The notes beneath the pieces were generated by a model. That model saw nothing but the letters and a program-made list of their open reading frames with translations. It had not been told where the DNA came from and did no database searches. Positions 22,963 through 34,834 of a stretch of DNA of 64,000 nt are shown here, piece by piece. Origin of the DNA: Porphyra umbilicalis (lineage: Eukaryota; Rhodophyta; Bangiophyceae; Bangiales; Bangiaceae); NCBI GenBank assembly GCA_002049455.2, contig KV918768.1:558001-622000 (forward strand), written 5' to 3'. Position numbers and translations under genes: made by a program. The number at the start of each line of letters is the position of its first letter. Position 1 is the stretch's first letter.

Positions 22963-23760
22963 TTAGTGGGGGTTGGGGAAAGGAGGGGCCGGGGGGGACG
23001 TCTGGGGTGGGCTTTCGTACGCGGAGGAGGTGAGGAGTAGGCAGAGCACAGCGACGAGTGCGGCTGGGCGTTGCCAAGGGCTACCTCCCCACCCGGTATA
23101 CCGAGCACTAGCGCTTGAAGCCGCAGCGCGTGCGCACGCCGTACCGCCTCTGTCAGCCCACGACGGGCCGACCCCACCCCCCGACAACGGCTCCTCATCC
23201 GACGAGTCCCCGTCTGGCCCGTTCTCCACCGTCGCCTCCTCGCACGCCACCGCCACGTCTGGCCGCGCGTCCATGCGGAGCGCGACCGCCTCGTGCACCA
23301 ACCCCGTCGTCGGCCGGTCATCCATCCCCCCCCACGCAGTCAGCGTGAGTCGGCGCAGGCCAACCAAGCCGCCCATCTGCGCCACCCCCTCTGCCAAGTC
23401 GCCATCCCACGCCCACACGGCCAGATGTGTCAAGGCCGGCGCATGCACGGCGAGCACGTCGATCGACGCCGCGGACACGTGGTGGACAAACGCGGCTTTG
23501 ACGCGCACCAGCTCCACCACGCGGGGCAGGCGCACGCCGTCCACCACAGACACACACGCAGCGGCGATGCGCAAGCACCGTCGAGCGGATCCCACCTCCC
23601 CACAGGGGGCAGTGGGACGCGCGTCATGCGCGGCAGCGGCGGCGGCGGCGGCGGGCGGTCGGGCATCCAAAATTTGCTCAGCGGCGGGCCGAGGGTGGAT
23701 TCGGGCGCCGCCCCGCCGCCCGCCGCGGGGGCGGCGGCGGCGGCCCTCAAGACGATGACA
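22963..23760 (-). CDS. Leucine-rich-repeat-like protein fragment, 5' end unresolved
   Basis: The reverse-strand frame ending at TAA 22963-22965 carries a coherent segment of about 100 residues with LRR/F-box-like periodicity. It includes CLRIAAACVSVVDGVRLPRV, then LTHLAVWAWDGDLAEGV and LVGLRRLTLTAWGG. An acidic linker (DGDSSDEEPL) follows. No ATG precedes it in this frame. Upstream, from about 23760, a neighbouring frame reads sensibly (ESTLGPPLSKFWMPD, then MTRVPLPPVGRWDPL), so a frame break or an unseen splice near 23590 is likely. The last 60 residues are low-complexity and may not be translated. It may be an F-box/LRR protein or its remnant. Confidence 0.42.
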   Translation of the reverse strand, partial: CHRLEGRRRRPRGGRRGGARIHPRPAAEQILDARPPAAAAAAAAHDARPTAPCGEVGSARRCLRIAAACVSVVDGVRLPRVVELVRVKAAFVHHVSAASIDVLAVHAPALTHLAVWAWDGDLAEGVAQMGGLVGLRRLTLTAWGGMDDRPTTGLVHEAVALRMDARPDVAVACEEATVENGPDGDSSDEEPLSGGGVGPSWADRGGTACARAAASSASARYTGWGGSPWQRPAALVAVLCLLLTSSAYESPPQTSPPAPPFPNPH

Positions 23761-24125
23761 CGCCTGTGCACCTTTCTTCTTGTTCTTGCTGCTTGCTTCC
23801 TTCCGCCAGTATTTATTAAAATATGTTTCCAGCCGATGCGGATGGACGTTTGCGTACGCGGTGGGTACTGTCGTCCGGTGGTGGGCCGGCCACGGCGGTC
23901 GCCCGGAAGCGCACAGTGGATCTCCACGTGGTGCTCGATGCAAACGAAGCGCATAAATTTCATCCGCACGCCCGCCATCATTTCTTCAACCATTACTTAC
24001 GCAGCGGCGCATACAACTCCCATCCAAAGGTAGCCCCCGTGCGTCGTCGGGGCGCCCGTGCAACAACGCACCGGCGCGTGCGGGGCACCTCCTTGACGAC
24101 ACACCGCAGCTGCGCGCCCACGGCA

Positions 24126-24169
24126 ACAAGCAGTGGCGCCACTGCTTGTGTATGCCATGGCATACACAA
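24126..24169. repeat. Two overlapping perfect 24-bp palindromes
   Basis: 24126-24149 is a perfect inverted repeat centred on ggcgcc. 24146-24169 is another, centred on ccatgg. They overlap by 4 bp. The flanks (about 24090 and 24205) share a direct cgacgacacac motif. The site lies upstream of the PL7 lyase gene. Confidence 0.85.
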
Positions 24170-24407
24170 TACGGGCACGAGGTGTAACGTACTTTTCGAC
24201 GACACACGGTTGCCGTCCCCGGGCGCTACGCACCGCGCCTTGCCACCGTTGCCGCTGGCCGACGCTTCGACGTACAACAGCTGCGTTGATGGGCCCCGCC
24301 CGCGCGGCGAACGCACCAGCGCCTGCAACGTGGGGGGTGATGGAGCCCCCAGAGGCGTGGGAGGGGGCGCGCGCGTTCAATGGTGAGCTGTTATGGTGCA
24401 AGATGTC

Positions 24408-24421
24408 GCACTGTACAGTGC
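24408..24421. repeat. 14-bp perfect palindrome
   Basis: gcactgtacagtgc reads the same on both strands. It lies about 310 bp before the PL7 lyase start. Confidence 0.7.
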
Positions 24422-24729
24422 TGTACTGTACGGCGGCGCCGCCTCGCCCGAGACGCCGCCCATGGCGACAAACAGCCGGCGCGAACGTATCATTGCGCAC
24501 CGTCGTGGCGGGAGCTCCGCCACCTCGGGACCTGGGACGTGCAGCTCGGTCACTGGTGCATCGGATGGTGTTTCCGTGCGACCACCCCCGTCTGTTCAGT
24601 GGTGGGCTCCGGCACCCGGGGCTGACGGAGCTGACTGTGATACAGCGGCCCTGTTGTGCTCCCGTACCAAACCCCCCGGTGACATCACCACCCCTTGACC
24701 GCGGTCCGTCTTGCCGAGGTGCAGTGACC

Positions 24730-26351
24730 ATGGTGCGATCCGTGGCCGCCACCGTGGCGGTTCTGCTCCTGTCATTCGTCGCCGGATCAGCGGCCGAAAG
24801 TGAAGGCGGGAGTGCGACGCCCACGTCCGAGCCCGGCTATGACGCCCCTGGATCCATCTGTCGGTTCAAAGACACGCTCGCCGCGGCCAAACTGCAGGTA
24901 TGGTCGGCCTGCCACAGACACGTTTGTCTTCAGACATGCCCTGGTGTCGTCTTGTTCCCAGAGCGCCAGCACTATGCCGCGGTTGCCCCGACGCAGTGGG
25001 CAGCTCACTGACCAGAAGCACCCTCCTTGTCGCTACATTCTGCCTGGGACGTGCTCGTGCCCCCACCCGCCCCCCCCCCCGCCCTCAGATCAAGCCCAAG
25101 TGGAGCCACGGCATCGACGACCTGTCGGCCTTTGCACGCCAAGAGTTCCACGCCGCCAACGACTCGATGGTGTTTGTGCAAGCCGGCAAGGCCGCCCGCT
25201 CCGAACTCCGCTTCCGCGCCGAGTGGTCGACCGCGTCGGCGGCGCGCCGCCGCCTGTTTGGCCTCGTGCACCTGCCGCCGCCGGGGCCGACCGCCGAGCA
25301 GTTCACGTGGCTGCAAATCCACGGGGGGAAGGCCGCGGGCGTGCCGCTGCTCCGCCTCTACTGGCTGCGCGACGGGCGCCGCGGGCACACGCGCGTCCGC
25401 GACGCGCTGCTGGCGGTGGTGCGACTCAACGTCGGGGAGGGTACGTGGCGTGCCTTTGGGGGGTGGCTGTCCGAGACTGGGGAGCGCGGGCGCGGGAGGG
25501 CGGCGGCGCGTGGTGGGTGGGTGGCTTTGACCTGACGCGCCCGTTTGAGACCCTGTGCGGAGCGCTTGTTTTGGCGCCGGCCCCGCTCTCCCTGCGACTC
25601 CTTGACCGTACGCGCCGCGTGTTGCGTTTTCTGCCGACCCCAGCCGGCGACGGCGCCCGCATCACCAAGGTGTTTTACCTCGGCCAGCGCCCTGAAGGCC
25701 CCTTTTACGCCGACGTGCGCGTGCAGGCCAACACGCTGACGGTGCTCATCAACGGGGCGCCCAAAGTCGTCGCGTCCGTCGCCTACTGGTCCCAGTACCA
25801 AAACAACTTCAAGGCCGGCGGTACGTTTGTGGGGCCCCCGTGTTGCACCTCGCTCCTGGCCGCCGCTGCGCCGCGCGGCCGCCACCCGCGCCGCGCGCGG
25901 CCGCCGCCCCGGTGGGGCCCCCCCGACGCACGCGCCCCTTGCGGCCGCGTCAGCCACTGACATGCTCCTCCCTCGCTCGCGATGTCCCCCCCCCCCCCCA
26001 CCCCCCCCCCCCCGCCCCCCACCCGCAGTCTACGTCCAAAAAGCGGGCGAGCCAGTCGTCGTCCGCTACCTCGGCCTCAAAGAGTACCCCTCGCCAGCGG
26101 CGGCGGGGGTGGCGGACCCCCCCCCCCCGCGGCCGCGGGGGGGTGCCCGCGGCGCCCGCCTGCGGCGGCCCGCCGGCGCCCGCGCCCGCGCCCGCGCCGA
26201 CGCGCGTCCCGCCGCCGTCGCCCGCGCCCGCTTTGACGTTGGCGCCGGCGCTCGCCGCCGGCGGGCCGTGCTGAGGCGCCCACCGCGCACGGCGGGGGCG
26301 TTGGCGGGCGCGTACCCCCCCGCGGCCGCCGCCGCGGTTGCGCCCCGATAA
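24730..26351 (+). CDS. Secreted PL7-family polysaccharide (alginate-type) lyase
   Basis: Four exons: 24730-24897, 25089-25440, 25644-25820 and 26029-26351, with GTATGG or GTACGT donors and CAG acceptors and consistent phases. Residues 1-23 are a signal peptide (VAATVAVLLLSFVAGSAA). The three hallmark PL7 motifs are present in order: RSELR (93-97), QIH (132-134) and NFKAGVYVQ (228-236, usually YFKAGxYxQ). These supply the catalytic Gln, His and Tyr and the substrate-binding Arg. PL7 enzymes cleave alginate or related polyuronides by beta-elimination in the cell wall or outside the cell. The last roughly 85 residues are Ala/Arg-rich and may be mis-framed; the folded domain seems to end near KEYPSP. 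The gene is convergent with the exportin gene. Confidence 0.82.
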
Positions 26352-26595
26352 AAAACCGTTTTTCTGCCCGCCCACGGCGCGCACGGGGGGCGCGGTCGCC
26401 GACCGGGGCGCCGCCGCCGCTCGGCCGGCGGCGGCAGCGTTTTCCAAACGGGCGCCCGGCGGCCGCCGCAGCCGCGGCGGCCGCCGTCCACGCGGTCCAC
26501 TCCCGCGCGCGCGCACGCCCGTCGTGGCGGTGCGCGCGCACGGGCCCCACCCCCCCACGCGGTTTGCAGCCCCCCGCCGGCCCCCAGCCCCGCCC

Positions 26596-28930
26596 TCACC
26601 CGTCGTACAGGCGCTCCAGGAGCGGCGAGATGCTGCCAGGCTGGCGGCGACGGCCCCCCCCCCCCCCCCCCCCCCCGTCGTCTCCTCCGCCCCATCCCAC
26701 GCGCGCGGCTGCCGGTGGCGGGGCACACTGTCGTCCCCCCCCCCCCCCCCCGGCCGGCACCCCCCCCCCACCCCCCCCCCCCCCCCCCACGTCCACCCCC
26801 CCCCGCCGCTCCGCATCCCGCCGCAGCCGCCGCGCCTCCCGCGCCGCCGCCCGCTCCGCGCCCGCCGACGTGAGCGCGCCGACCGCCGCCCGCGGGCGGC
26901 TACCAAGCGCCGTCGCGCCCGCCACCGCGCGCACCGCCGCGCGCACGCCCGCCCGCGCCTTGCGGCGCGCCGACACGGACGGGACGGCCCTCGCCGCGTC
27001 GGCAGCCGCCTCGGCCGCCGCCGCCGCGAGCGCCGCACCGACAGCGGGGGGCTCCCCCGCCGCGGCGGTGGCGAGCACCCCCCGCGCCGCGTCGGGGCGC
27101 ACGCGGAGGGTGGCAAAGAGCGCCGACACGGCCGCGTCGGCGGCCGTCTCCCCACCCCCGCCGTCGAGGGCGACGGCGGTGAGGAGGACGGGGGGGAGGA
27201 GCCCCGACACGAGGCGCTCCGCAATCGCGTCGGAGCGGGGGTGGGGGGGGGGGGGGGGGGGAGTCGCCGGCGGCCCCCGGGGGGGGGCCGCCACCTCGTC
27301 CGCGAGCCGCGTGACGACGCCGAGGGCGGACCGGCACGCCGTCACGTCGCCGGCCGTGACGGTGGCGCGGAGGAGCGCCCACACGGACGCGGTGAGGGGC
27401 TCCCACCCGCCGCCGCCGCCGTACAGGTCGAGGTGTGGGGTGGCCGTCGGGTCGGCGACCGCCGCCGCCGAGGCGCCACCCGGTGCGTCGGTGGCGGCGC
27501 CCCCCCCCCCCCCCCCGGCCTCCTCCGCGAGCGGCAGCGTCGCCACGAGCATCTCGGCGGCGGCGCGCCCGAGCAGCGGCCGCGCGTGCTCCCGCGCGAC
27601 GCGCAGCAGGTCGGCCACCCCCGCCGCCGCGCCCGAGGGCGGCGGCGCCACCCCCCCCCCCCGGCAGCCGCCGCCGCCGACGCCACGGCCGCCGCCGCGA
27701 GCGCCTCCACGGGCGGCGCCGACGGGGCGCCGACGGGTGCCACGGTGCCGTCAGCGGCCGCCCGCGGCGGCACCTCGGCGGCGACGCGGCCGAGGAGGCT
27801 CGGCAGCGGCGACGCCGCGAGCGCCGACAGGGTGGCGGCCACCCCCGCCGCCCCCCCCCCGCCGCCACCGCCGACCGCCCGAGCACCGGCGCCGACAGCA
27901 GCGCCGACAGGGCGCGGTGGACCCCATAGTAGAGGACGAGGGGCTCGGCGGTCGCCGACCCCGCCGCCACCGCCGCCGCCGTTGCGGCCACGTCGCCGGG
28001 CGGGAGGCCCGGGCTGAGGGACACCCCCCCCCGCGCCAACTCCACCGCCGAGTGCCGCACCGCCTTGGCCCAGTTGCGGTCGGCGCCGCCGGGGAGGCGG
28101 AGGCCAACGTCCGCCACGCCGAGGCGCGCGAGCGCGTCGGCCGCCGCCGCGGCGGCGCGCTCCCCCCCGACCGCCCCCCCGCCGCGGCGGCGGCGGGGCC
28201 CTTGACGTCGGCGTTGAGGAGGTAGGCCACCTCCCGCGCCGTCGGCAGCGCGAGCAGCGGGTCGACGGCGGGCAACGACGCGAGGGCGGTGAGGAGGGTG
28301 GCCGCCGCGCCGAGCGCCGCGCGCGCGGGGCCCCCGACGCCCGGCGGCGGCTGCAACGCTGCCGCCGCGTGGACGCCCCCGTCGGCCACGAGGAGGGCGG
28401 CGGCGAGGCCGTCGCGGTCGGCGGGGGACAGGGCGAGGAGCGCCTGGGGCGTCGTCAGCGCGGCCGCGGCGCCCGACAGCGCCGCGAGGGCGGGGGTGAG
28501 GAGGCCGACGAGCACCCGGTCCCGCGCCGCCGTCGACGGCGGCGGCGCGGCGGGTGCGGCGGGCGCCCCCGTCACGGGCCCCGCCCGCGGCGGCACGAGC
28601 AGCCGCGACGCAAGCACCGCCGCCTCGAGCACCACGCACTTGTCGCCCGGGTAGAGGGCGGCGCCCGCGGGCGTGCCGAGCAGCGACGCGACGTGGTCAC
28701 ACAGCGGCCCGACGAGCGGCAGCAGGTTGTTGGGCGCCGACGCGCCCGCCGCCGCCGACTCTCCGCCGCCCGTCAACGCCACGGCGGCGCCCGGCGGGGC
28801 CCCCGCCGCTGCCACCGGCGCCGCCGTCGTCAGCCGCCGACAAATGGCGGCGAGGGCGTGGCACGCGCGGTTGCGCGCCTCCCGCACGGCCGCGAGCGCG
28901 GGCGCGTCGGTGCCGACCCCCCCCCCGGGC

Positions 28931-28963
<33 letters not shown>

Positions 28964-31080
28964 TCGTCAGCGTCGTTTGCGCAACGAGCAGCCGCACGGC
29001 AGAGGCGAGGGCCACCCGCCCCGCCTCGGTCGGCAGGCGGTAGAGGGGCACGAGCGTGCGGAGGGCAACGGCTTTCCGCGAGAGGAGGCGCGGGGCGGGG
29101 GGCCCCCCGCCGCCCCCGTCGCCGAGCGCGCCGACGCGGGCGGCGGTGGCGGCAACGGCACCCGCCACGGCGGGCGTGACGGCGGCCGCGCTGAGGGCGG
29201 AGAGCACCGCCTCGACGGCCGGCAGGAGGCCGTCGAGGGTGGCGAGCAGCGCGTCCCCGCGCGCACGCGGCGCGCCGCCCGCCCCGCCCGTGTCAAAGCG
29301 CCACACGCGGCCCGCGGCGGCCACGTCGGGGGGCACCCCGACGGTCGCCGCCACGGTCGCCGCGTCGGCGGCCACGGGGGGGACGCCCCCCGCGCCCGCC
29401 GCGTCCGACAGCCGCTCGGGGCGGGCGGTTGCGTCAAAGCCGCCGGGGGCCACCGTCGGCACGACGGCGAGGAGCTCGTCGAGGCGCGAGAGCACCCACA
29501 CCGCCGCCGCGGCGGGCGCCAACGAGGCGGCCGACGTGAGGACGCCCGCGGAGCGCGCGCGGAGGTGGACGAGGGCGCTGCGGAAGCCGCGGCGGTCGAG
29601 TTTGGCCGCCACCCCGCCGCCGCCGCCGCTGCCGCCACCGCCGCTGGAGGCGGCCGCCCCATCCACACCCCCGCCGCCGCCGCCGCCCTCCTCGTCCGCC
29701 TCGTCCTCGTCCGAGTCGTCCCCCGCGTCCTCGCGCAGCGCATCGTCGACGGCAAACCACTCTGCGTCGGCGTAGGGCCCCGGCAAAAACGCGGCCACGG
29801 CCGTCGGCAGAAACGTAAACGCCAGCGCCGCGCGCGAGGCGGTCACGGCGGCCGCGTCCCCCCCCCCCCCCCCCCCCCCCGCCCCCCCCTGCGCGGCGGC
29901 CGTCTTGGCGGCCGACGTGAACAAAAAGCGCCAAAACGGCAGCACCGCCAGCCGGCACTCGACCGACGGCGGCGCGGCGGCGGCGGCGGCGAGCGTCACC
30001 CACCGGGCGAGCCCCCCCCCGGGCGGGGCACCCCCCCCGCGTCGACCCCCCCCGCCCCGGCCGTCGTGTCCCCGTGCGCGGCCGCCAAATCCGCCGCGAC
30101 CGCCACAAAGCGCACGCGGAAGCGGTGGGCATCGGCGCCCCCCGCCCCCCCCCCCCCCCCCCCGCGAGCAGCCCCGACCGCCCCGCCCAGGCGGCGAGCG
30201 GCAGCAGCAGCGCCTCCCCCCCAAACGGCGACGGCGGCGGCTCGCGGCGGCCCGCGAGGGCGTCCAAACACCCGAGCGCCGCCTCCCGCAACGCCCCATC
30301 GTCGAGGAGCGCCACGCTCGCCGCCGGCGCGCGCGCGTCGAGGAGCGCCCGCGGGGGCGCCCAGCGCATGTAGGCGCGGAGCGCCGACAGCGCGGAGCGC
30401 ATCCCCCGCGCGTCCCCCGCCGCGTAAAACGACTCGGCGGCGCCCGTCACAAAGGCCAGCACCGTCGGCAGCGCGTCGGCGAGGGCGGCGGCGAGCTCCG
30501 CCCGCCGCCCCGGCGCGAGCGCGCCCCCCCCCGCCGCAAACTCCGACCCGTGCACGTCGTCGCTGAGCGCCGCGAGCGCGTCGCACACAACGCCCGCGGG
30601 GAGGGCCCCCCCCGTCCAGTCGGGGAGGAGGGACGGCCACGCGGGCGGCCACGTGCGGACGGCCACGGCGGCGAGGAGGGCGGCCGCTTGGGACGCCCAC
30701 AGGTGGGCGGTGGCGCCGCCGCCGCCGCCGCCGGCGCCCGCAGAGGCGGCGGCGGCGGCGAGCGCAATGGACCGCACCCGCCCGACGGCGGGCGGCTCGA
30801 GGCGGTCCCACCGGTCGGGCGCGAGGACGACGCGGCCGAGGAGGTGAAAGGCGAGCATGACGCCGGCGCTGTCGGCCGCGCCGGCGCCGCCGGGGGGGGG
30901 GGGGCAAGGAGGAGCTCCGCCACGCGGAGCAGGTCGGGCGTCGGCGTGTCGGCTTTGAGGGCTTCCAGGTAGGCCGCCGCGGCGGCGCGGGTGGCGGGCG
31001 AGCCGTCGGCGCCGGTGCCCATCGCCGCGCGGGCGGCGGCGAGGACGGTGGCGACGACTTGGGCGTCCGCGTCGGCCATG
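26596..31080 (-). CDS. Exportin-5/HASTY-like nuclear export receptor, split by homopolymer frame breaks
   Basis: The ATG at 31080 opens MADADAQVVATVLAAARA and a helical-repeat protein that ends at TGA 26596-26598, about 1,490 codons. The coherent sequence passes through seven frame segments. The changes fall at or near the G/C runs at about 30892-30904, 30145-30163, 28917-28926, 28162-28181, 27850-27860 and 27650-27662. N-terminal features fit exportin-5: FHLLGRVVLAPDRWDRL, then WASQAAALLAAVAVRTWPP, then PSLLPDW, the usual tryptophan-rich importin-beta-type repeat. Later repeats are Ala-rich helices with Gly and acidic inserts. Exportin-5 carries pre-miRNA or tRNA out of the nucleus with RanGTP. 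The importin-beta class is fairly sure; the exportin-5 subtype is less so. Confidence 0.68.
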
Positions 31081-32218
31081 GTGGACGGCGTTGCAGGTCG
31101 GGGCGGGGGGGGGGGGGGGGTCGGGTGGGGTGGGGTGGGGGGTAACAACAACTCGATCGGCGGCGGGCAGAGGCGATGGGAGGCAGGGGGCGAGTGCAAA
31201 TCAAGGTGTTGGGGGCGGCGGGAGGCGGCTTGGTGAACCGCTGCCGGCGTCGAGGCCAGCGCTCGCCGGCGAGCAAGACGCTCAGATGGCCAGTGCGACC
31301 ACGGCAGCCGCCGCCTCGGAAGAGTAGACACTAGCCGGGAGACGTCATCCGCCGCTCTCTAGACTGCTCCAGCGATGGGTGGCTGCGAGGGGGTCCAGGC
31401 GGAGGGCGGAGGGCGGCGCGCCCAGCGACTCCCGACGTCGCGATGCGTTTGTTGGGTGGGCGTGCCTTGGCCCCGTGGCGCCACCAATCATTGGTCCATG
31501 ATGGACCGGTACGCGTTGAGCGGCCGGTTCGACTTGCTCCTAAAGTCGTCTTGAAGTCTGAGGGGACACGTATCATAATCGCAGACAGAAGATCCTGGCA
31601 GAGATTTGATGTCTCCACGTCAGTCGTCAGAAATCGATCTACCTGCCACAAGCATCAGCCGCTGATGTCGTTCCTTTGCTGCCGCTGATGATCAGCGGCG
31701 GCAAAGCAACGACATGTAGAAAGACATTGACATCTGGCTCTGATTTTTCAGTGTTCTCATTCGCAGGGAAACTTTGGATGAAGATGAAACTGAATGTTCT
31801 ACACGTGTCAACAACTGGGCCTTTGATGGGTCAGAGTTTGCTTACTCGCCTTCAATTGGCCGATCTACTGCGTTTCAGACGAAACAAACCACGGACAGTC
31901 TTCTTCTTCTTCTTGAAAGTGTGCAACAAAAAAAACGTCGAGGTCAGCTCCTCGTACTCCTGTCCTATTGTGTTACTGTACATACACGTTCATATCGGAG
32001 TCATGTCAGTCGCCAATCTGAAGCAATATTGCTCTTTTCCGAACTTTGTCCTTTGTGCACAAGCACCAGAGAGAGCGAAACAACTACGTCCGCCAATGAT
32101 GTGTTCGCACTCTTCAAGGCAGATGTTGTCCTGCGCGAGACCAGTTCTCCGATAATGAAGACAGGGTTGGGACATTAGCAATACATTCAGTTCTCGCTGA
32201 ATGATCGAGGCTGATTTA
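31081..32218. other. Spacer without a supported gene
   Basis: It starts with a G-rich stretch (promoter side of the exportin gene) and becomes less GC-rich after about 31540. It contains the 51-bp quasi-palindrome and a short hairpin (cattcag/ctgaatg near 32186). No ORF has a recognisable product. Confidence 0.55.
31665..31715. repeat. 51-bp quasi-palindrome
   Basis: Arms 31665-31689 and 31691-31715 pair over 25 bp with two mismatches and a single central base. The centre reads ctgatgatcag. No flanking duplication was seen. Confidence 0.8.
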
Positions 32219-32390
32219 TTGCTGTCTTCCCAATATTGGCCGATCCCGTCGATGTCAAGAAGGGTGATCAACTGTGCGAAACTGTGTCTCAGCCATCCAT
32301 TCAGCCGGATAAAATGGATCGACCAATGGGCGGTTGACCCAGCCTCTGTCTTGACTTGCACCACATCGGCCATAATTGGGAAGATAGCAA
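32219..32390. mobile_element. Mariner-type MITE, copy 2 (172 bp)
   Basis: It has the same length and terminal repeats as the copy at 15372-15543 (ttgctgtcttcccaa at the left, inverse at the right), flanked by TA at 32217-32218 and 32391-32392. It has no coding capacity. Confidence 0.85.
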
Positions 32391-32659
32391 TAGCAGGGCC
32401 CATGTAGTTTTCCATATTCTCCCCCCTTCACAAGCTGAAGTTGCAGGTAGTTTTCGAGACGATCTTATGGCCGGCGATCTTTTTGCGAGAAATTCACTGT
32501 ATGCATCCCAGACTCGGTTTGTGTGCAAGATTGGTCCTCGCCTGCTGCCAAGGAAGAAGGGCGGCGCGCCACCAACCGGGCGCACGGTGCGGGGCGCAAG
32601 CCGGAGCGGGAGCGAGGCCCGTCCGTGGCGATGCCGGCTGCCTGCCGCTGCCCGTCCCA

Positions 32660-34475
<1,816 letters not shown>

Positions 34476-34834
34476 AGGAAGCACAAGGAGCTGGGTGGCT
34501 TTTTTTTCGGACTGTGTGGGGGCACGGGGGACGGTCGATTTTGAGTGACCAAGACGCCGGTCAAGCCGCCGAGTTTCATGTATCATACGAGGGCGCGAAC
34601 CCACGAGGAAGGCGCCGGCCTCATGGTATGCCTTCACTCTGGACCAAGTTGAGCGCCTGTCTTTCATCATGAATGCGACAAATGTCGTACTTCCTCAGCC
34701 CACGCTCTCAGGGCGCATTTCGTACGCACTTGGCAAGCAGTCGGAAATATTGGCATCATATTCTCTACACAGACGACCCCTGTCAACCACTTTGTGAACA
34801 CACACCCCCTCGACCCTCACACTCGCAAACCCTC

